Of a stretch of DNA of 21,983 nucleotides, positions 21,611 to 21,983 are shown piece after piece. The stretch's first letter is position 1. Each line of letters begins with the position of its first letter. Origin of the DNA: CAZFMJ01 sp964520045. GTDB taxonomy: Bacteria > Elusimicrobiota > Elusimicrobia > Elusimicrobiales > CAZFMJ01. The notes beneath the pieces are model-generated. The model had not been told where the DNA came from. It did not search any database and was given only the letters and a program-made list of their open reading frames with translations. The stretch spans positions 1-21,983 of the forward strand of contig CAZFMJ010000046.1 in NCBI GenBank assembly GCA_964520045.1, read 5' to 3'. The position numbers and the translations under genes were made by a program.

Positions 21611-21847
21611 ATGGGAACGGCACAACGCATCAAAAATGGCGGTTCCTTAAGCACGAAAAGCGCCAATAGGCACTCGTCTTCAGCGCCCATTCTTACGCAG
21701 AGGTATACGCACTTATCAAACAGCCATTTGAAAGCGAATATGGAACTTCTCGATGCCGGATGGACACCTATATGGACACCAAGCAATTTTGAAAATTTCC
21801 ATGACCCCCGAAAAGTTGATATAATTCCTATTGAATTGCCGAGGTAG
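21611..21847 (+). pseudogene. Tyrosine integrase, C-terminal remnant
   Basis: The frame contains RHSSSAPILTQRYTHLSNSH and LKANMELLDAGWTPIWTPS. TQRYTHLS carries the tyrosine nucleophile and the preceding H-S-S the conserved His of the tyrosine recombinase active site. The two upstream catalytic Arg and the N-terminal domains are missing; credible homology starts at about 21667. The last codons, ending IPIELPR-stop, run through the attachment site and stop inside the tRNA-Thr gene, typical of site-specific integrases encoded beside their target. Confidence 0.78.
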
Positions 21848-21876
21848 CTCAATGGTAGAGCAACGGTTTTGTAAAC
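21811..21876 (+). repeat. Right attachment-site repeat
   Basis: 66 bases identical to 14840-14905, holding the TATAAT box and the first 39 nt of tRNA-Thr. Here the repeat continues into a complete tRNA. Sequence before the box differs from the left copy, so the element has replaced what lay upstream of the tRNA -10 region. Confidence 0.92.
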
Positions 21877-21909
21877 CGTAGGCTGTGGGTTCAAATCCCA
21901 TCCTCGGCT
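21838..21909 (+). tRNA. trnT: tRNA-Thr (anticodon TGT)
   Basis: Full cloverleaf: acceptor GCCGAGG/CCTCGGC, D stem GCTC/GAGC, anticodon stem ACGGT/ACCGT with loop TTTGTAA (anticodon TGT), T stem GTGGG/CCCAT with loop TTCAAAT, discriminator T, no encoded CCA. It is the integration target, restored because the element carries the same 5' half. Confidence 0.95.
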
Positions 21910-21928
21910 GAAAAGTCCCTGGTTGGAA

Positions 21929-21983
21929 GGCCTGTTCGTCTAGCGGCCCAGGACGCTGCCCTCTCAAGGCAGAGATCACGGGT
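21929..21983 (+). tRNA. trnE: tRNA-Glu (anticodon CTC), partial at window end
   Basis: GGCCTGT acceptor strand, the TTCGTCTAG block typical of tRNA-Glu, anticodon stem CTGCC/GGCAG with loop CTCTCAA (anticodon CTC). The T arm is cut by the window edge. It follows tRNA-Thr by 19 bases, so the two were probably one tRNA operon after htpX before the island inserted. Confidence 0.9.

Larger units (their letters stand above)
14906..21876. mobile_element. Decayed integrative element in tRNA-Thr (about 7 kb)
   Basis: The segment is framed by a 66-bp direct repeat of the tRNA-Thr 5' half. The right end retains the C-terminus of a tyrosine integrase reading into the tRNA, the usual arrangement of tRNA-targeting islands. 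Contents are accessory: an AAA/DUF4143 ATPase, restriction-system scars, an AlbA_2/HATPase regulator, a phosphoesterase, IS21 remnants and a MazF operon. No full-length integrase or conjugation gene remains, so it should not move on its own. Confidence 0.85.

Noticed and set aside
21716..21979. Minus-strand ORF of 87 aa with GFEPTAYGLQNRCSTIEL
   Set aside because: It is the antisense translation of the tRNA-Thr region, a well-known false protein.

Overview
The window is bacterial and has two parts: a conserved chromosomal segment (about 1-14839) and a decayed integrative island of about 7 kb (14840-21876) inserted in a tRNA-Thr gene. A secreted C11 peptidase, secreted proteins with Sec signals and an outer-membrane-barrel-like remnant suggest a diderm. 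The order tuf, rpmG, tRNA-Trp, secE, nusG, rplK, rplA is the usual bacterial one, but rplJ/rplL/rpoBC do not follow. I cannot name the phylum from sequence alone; an uncultivated lineage such as Elusimicrobiota or a relative is only a guess.

Region 1 (1-2312, + strand) is a translation/secretion/transcription cluster: the 3' end of tuf, zinc-ribbon L33, tRNA-Trp, SecE, NusG, L11 and L1. L11 has a very distant Shine-Dalgarno that a hairpin could bring near the start codon. A hairpin repeat separates L1 from hppA (2415-4505), a K+-independent-type H+-pumping pyrophosphatase that ends at a strong bidirectional terminator.

Region 2 (4733-11625, - strand), in transcription order: a secreted protein with two chagasin-like repeats and its terminator; a class II histone-deacetylase-like deacetylase; release factor 2 without the programmed frameshift; then a tight run of three exported proteins (C11/clostripain-type cysteine peptidase, HExxH metallopeptidase, small secreted protein) ending in a terminator that overlaps the last stop codon.

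Region 3 (11626-14809, + strand): a palindromic intergenic element, a SAM methyltransferase, a MarC-family membrane protein, a YacP-like NYN nuclease-fold protein and HtpX. Several of these starts lack a Shine-Dalgarno and have a -10 box 6-13 nt upstream, suggesting leaderless or very short-leader mRNAs.

Region 4 (14840-21876) is the island. A 66-bp direct repeat (the tRNA-Thr -10 region plus the first 39 nt of the tRNA) bounds it. The right copy is part of the intact tRNA-Thr; the left is a truncated stub. Only the C-terminal piece of the tyrosine integrase remains. Cargo: an AAA_14/DUF4143 ATPase with a clear promoter/operator, scars of a type I restriction locus (winged-helix tail and hsdR start), a dockerin fragment, an AlbA_2/HATPase regulator with a stop at codon 5, a calcineurin-like phosphoesterase, two IS21-family left-end remnants, a barrel-protein remnant, and an intact three-gene operon (coiled-coil protein, Xre regulator, MazF toxin) under a promoter with a perfect inverted-repeat operator. 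That operon is the best candidate for an unusual system here. The window ends in tRNA-Glu(CTC), the original neighbour of tRNA-Thr.
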